The position numbers and the translations under genes are program-made. From positions 1 to 38,682 of the IMG/VR virus record IMGVR_UViG_3300048839_001898: a DNA stretch of 38,682 nt, one strand, 5' to 3'. Every line of letters begins with the position of its first letter. The first letter of the stretch is position 1. Under the pieces are notes generated by a model. It was not told the DNA's origin and ran no database searches. It was given only the letters and a program-made list of their open reading frames with translations. Positions 36,475 through 38,682 of the stretch are shown here, piece by piece. This DNA is from a virus.

Positions 36475-38682
36475 ATGAAGCCTACGCCGGACCCATCAGC
36501 CCAGGACGTGTTGGCCGGCTTGGTTGAGCGCGTCACCTATCACAACGCAGAGAACGGCTTTTGCGTTCTGCGCGCCAAGGCGCGCGGGCATCGTGACATG
36601 GTGACCATCGTCGGCCATTCCGCGACCATTGCCGCCGGCGAGTGGATTACCGCCACAGGCAACTGGATCAACGACCGCACCCACGGCCAGCAGTTCAAAG
36701 CGAAGTTTCTGCGTACCTCGCTCCCCGATTCGGCCGACGGCATCGAGAAATATCTCTCGTCCGGTATGATCCGGGGCGTTGGGCCGGTCTACGCCAAGAA
36801 GCTGGTGCGCGCTTTCGGCGAGAAGGTGTTCGACGTCATCGAAGCGACGCCAGACCGGCTGCGTGAGGTCGATGGTATCGGGCCGGTTCGCGCCGCCAGC
36901 ATTCTCGCCGCCTGGGCCGAACAGAAGGCGGTCCGGGAAATCATGGTGTTCCTGCACAGCCATGGTGTCGGCACGGCGCGGGCGGTGCGGATCTTCAAGA
37001 CCTACGGTTCCGACGCCATCCAGGTCATGACCGAGAACCCGTATCGGCTAGCACGCGATATCCGCGGTATCGGGTTCAAGACTGCTGATGCCATTGCGAT
37101 GAAGCTCGGCATCGAGAAGACCGCGACGATCCGGGTTCGTGCAGGGATTTCCTATGCGCTGACCGAGGCCATGGACGAGGGCCATTGCGGTCTGCCAACG
37201 GAAGAGCTGATGCCGCTGGCCGAAAAGCTGCTTGAGGTGCCGCAGCAGCTCATCCGCACTGCGCTCGATCTCGAACTGCAGGAGGGCAATGTGGTCGCCG
37301 ATCGGGTCGGCGAAACCCCATGTGTGTTTCTGGCCGGCCTGCACCGTGCGGAACGCACCATCGCCGAGCGGCTGACACGGCTCGCAAACGGAATGTTGCC
37401 GTGGCCCTGGATCGATCCGGACAAGGCGTTGCCATGGGTCGAGAAGCATATCGGTCTGGCACTGGCCGAAAGCCAAGTCGCTGCGATCCGGCTGGCGCTG
37501 ATGTCCAAGGTGTTGGTCATGACCGGCGGCCCCGGTGTTGGCAAGACCACCATCGTAAAAGCCATTCTGCGGGTCCTTGCCGCGAAGGGCACTGAGATCC
37601 TGCTGTGCGCGCCGACTGGTCGCGCCGCGAAGCGCATGGCCGAGGCCACCGGGTTCGAGGCCAAGACCATCCACCGGCTGCTGGAGGTCGATCCCAAGGG
37701 CGGCGGCTTCAAGCGGGGCGATGACAACCCGCTCGACTGTGACCTGCTGGTCGTCGACGAGACCTCGATGGTCGACGTCATGCTGATGCAGTCGCTCATG
37801 AAGGCGATACCGGACCGGGCCGCGCTCTCGATCGTTGGTGACATCGACCAGCTCCCGTCGGTCGGACCGGGGCAGGTGCTGGCTGACGTCATCTCATCTG
37901 GCGCGGTGCCGGTGGTGCGCCTCACTGAGGTATTCCGGCAAGCCGCGCAAAGCCGGATCATCACCAGTGCCCATCGTATCAACCAGGGTTCGATCCCTGA
38001 TCTGAGTCCACCCGAAGCCGAGAGCGATTTTTACTTTGTGCAGGCTGACGACCCGGAGGCTGCCGTCGCCCGCATTATCGAGCTCGTAAAGACACGAATC
38101 CCCAAAAGGTTCGGGCTCGATCCGATCCGCGACATCCAGGTGCTGTGCCCGATGAATCGCGGTGGAGTAGGGGCGCGATCGCTGAACATCGAGCTGCAGG
38201 CCGCGCTCAATCCTGCAGGCGATCGCAAGGTCGAACGGTTCGGCTGGACGTTTGCACCCGGCGACAAGGTCATGCAGATCGAGAATGACTACGACAAGGA
38301 GGTCTACAACGGCGATATTGGTTATATCGACGATGTCGACCCCATTGACGGCGAAATCATCGCGGCTTTTGACGGCCGGTCCGTCAAATATGGATTTGGC
38401 GAGCTCGACATGCTGGTGCCCGCTTATGCTGCGACCATTCACAAAAGCCAGGGCTCGGAATATCCCGCCGTTATCATCCCGGTTCTCACCCAGCATTACG
38501 CCATGCTGCAGCGAAATCTGCTCTACACCGGCGTCACGCGCGGCAAGAAGCTCGTGGTGCTGGTCGGGCAGAAGAAGGCCGTCGCCATCGCTGTGCGCAA
38601 TGTCTCGGGGCGCAGGCGATGGTCGAAGCTCAGCGAGTGGTTGGCCACAAGCTCCAATTTGCCACGTGCTTCGACTTTTTGA
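36475..38682 (+). CDS. RecD2-like SF1B DNA helicase
   Basis: A 735-aa protein from ATG 36475, MKPTPDPSAQDVLAGLVERV. It has the RecD2 layout: an N-terminal OB-like domain; helix-hairpin-helix repeats (GIEKYLSSGMIRGVGPVYAK at about 89-108, GIGPVRAASILAAW at 134-147); Walker A GGPGVGKT (351-358); motif II VVDETSMVD (426-434); motif III GDIDQLPSVGPG (455-466); and the late motifs ATIHKSQGSE and LYTGVTRGK. It unwinds DNA 5' to 3' and is usually host-encoded; here it lies in the phage rightward operon. Stop is the last codon of the window, so the gene is complete. Early fragments upstream suggest decay around it. Confidence 0.92.
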   Translation: MKPTPDPSAQDVLAGLVERVTYHNAENGFCVLRAKARGHRDMVTIVGHSATIAAGEWITATGNWINDRTHGQQFKAKFLRTSLPDSADGIEKYLSSGMIRGVGPVYAKKLVRAFGEKVFDVIEATPDRLREVDGIGPVRAASILAAWAEQKAVREIMVFLHSHGVGTARAVRIFKTYGSDAIQVMTENPYRLARDIRGIGFKTADAIAMKLGIEKTATIRVRAGISYALTEAMDEGHCGLPTEELMPLAEKLLEVPQQLIRTALDLELQEGNVVADRVGETPCVFLAGLHRAERTIAERLTRLANGMLPWPWIDPDKALPWVEKHIGLALAESQVAAIRLALMSKVLVMTGGPGVGKTTIVKAILRVLAAKGTEILLCAPTGRAAKRMAEATGFEAKTIHRLLEVDPKGGGFKRGDDNPLDCDLLVVDETSMVDVMLMQSLMKAIPDRAALSIVGDIDQLPSVGPGQVLADVISSGAVPVVRLTEVFRQAAQSRIITSAHRINQGSIPDLSPPEAESDFYFVQADDPEAAVARIIELVKTRIPKRFGLDPIRDIQVLCPMNRGGVGARSLNIELQAALNPAGDRKVERFGWTFAPGDKVMQIENDYDKEVYNGDIGYIDDVDPIDGEIIAAFDGRSVKYGFGELDMLVPAYAATIHKSQGSEYPAVIIPVLTQHYAMLQRNLLYTGVTRGKKLVVLVGQKKAVAIAVRNVSGRRRWSKLSEWLATSSNLPRASTF

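Noticed and set aside
1-38682. Integrase, attachment sites, tRNA genes or lysis genes
   Set aside because: None could be recognised; the window is cut in the tape measure gene on one side and ends at a stop codon on the other, so these probably lie outside.

Overview
The window is a 38.7 kb stretch of a temperate tailed phage, or a prophage, of a GC-rich alphaproteobacterium. Protein style and small gene families point towards Bradyrhizobium, Rhodopseudomonas or a relative. That host guess is inference: no rRNA, tRNA, integrase or attachment site is visible. The left end cuts through the tape-measure gene, and the right end coincides with the stop codon of a RecD2-type helicase gene.

Layout. 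From about 35.4 kb down to base 1 almost everything reads on the minus strand as tightly packed operons with 1-4 base overlaps. (a) 35.2-36.2 kb is the control region. An S24-type repressor (plus strand) faces a small helix-turn-helix gene, which is followed by a phage sigma-70-like factor. (b) 36.2-38.7 kb, plus strand, holds a truncated small gene, a 19-codon leader-like ORF and the RecD2-like helicase. (c) 26.7-33.9 kb is the replication and recombination module: a RecA-fold ATPase resembling Sak4, a probable ssDNA-binding protein, a DEAH helicase with a zinc ribbon, a Cas4/RecB-like nuclease and a primase-helicase. A nine-copy 11-bp repeat and two strong hairpins lie at the end of the primase-helicase gene and look like a replication origin. 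(d) 23.8-26.4 kb holds a RuvC-like resolvase and small genes of mostly unknown role. (e) 21.8-23.6 kb holds a ParB-domain DNA methyltransferase and a small HTH protein. (f) 11.6-21.7 kb is a lambda-like packaging and head module: TerS, TerL, gpW, portal, S49 protease, scaffold, decoration, capsid and joining proteins. (g) 1-11.6 kb is a P2-like contractile tail module: baseplate V, W, J and I, tail fibres, sheath, tube, chaperone E/E' and tape measure.

The virion implied is a myovirus built from a lambda-type capsid and a P2-type contractile tail. Three things interrupt the late operon: a DinJ-YafQ-type toxin-antitoxin pair on the opposite strand between capsid and joining genes; a roughly 1 kb insert with two tandem PilZ proteins and an IS5-family transposase remnant between protease and scaffold; and a terminator-like hairpin directly upstream of the sheath gene. 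The chaperone gene carries a full programmed -1 frameshift signal, with slippery heptamer, spacer and stem-loop.

How it probably works. The repressor holds lysogeny. On induction the divergent HTH and sigma genes and the early operon are expressed. The replication module copies the genome, perhaps from the repeat region. The packaging, head and tail genes are then read leftwards. All family names come from reading the translated sequence; no database search was possible.
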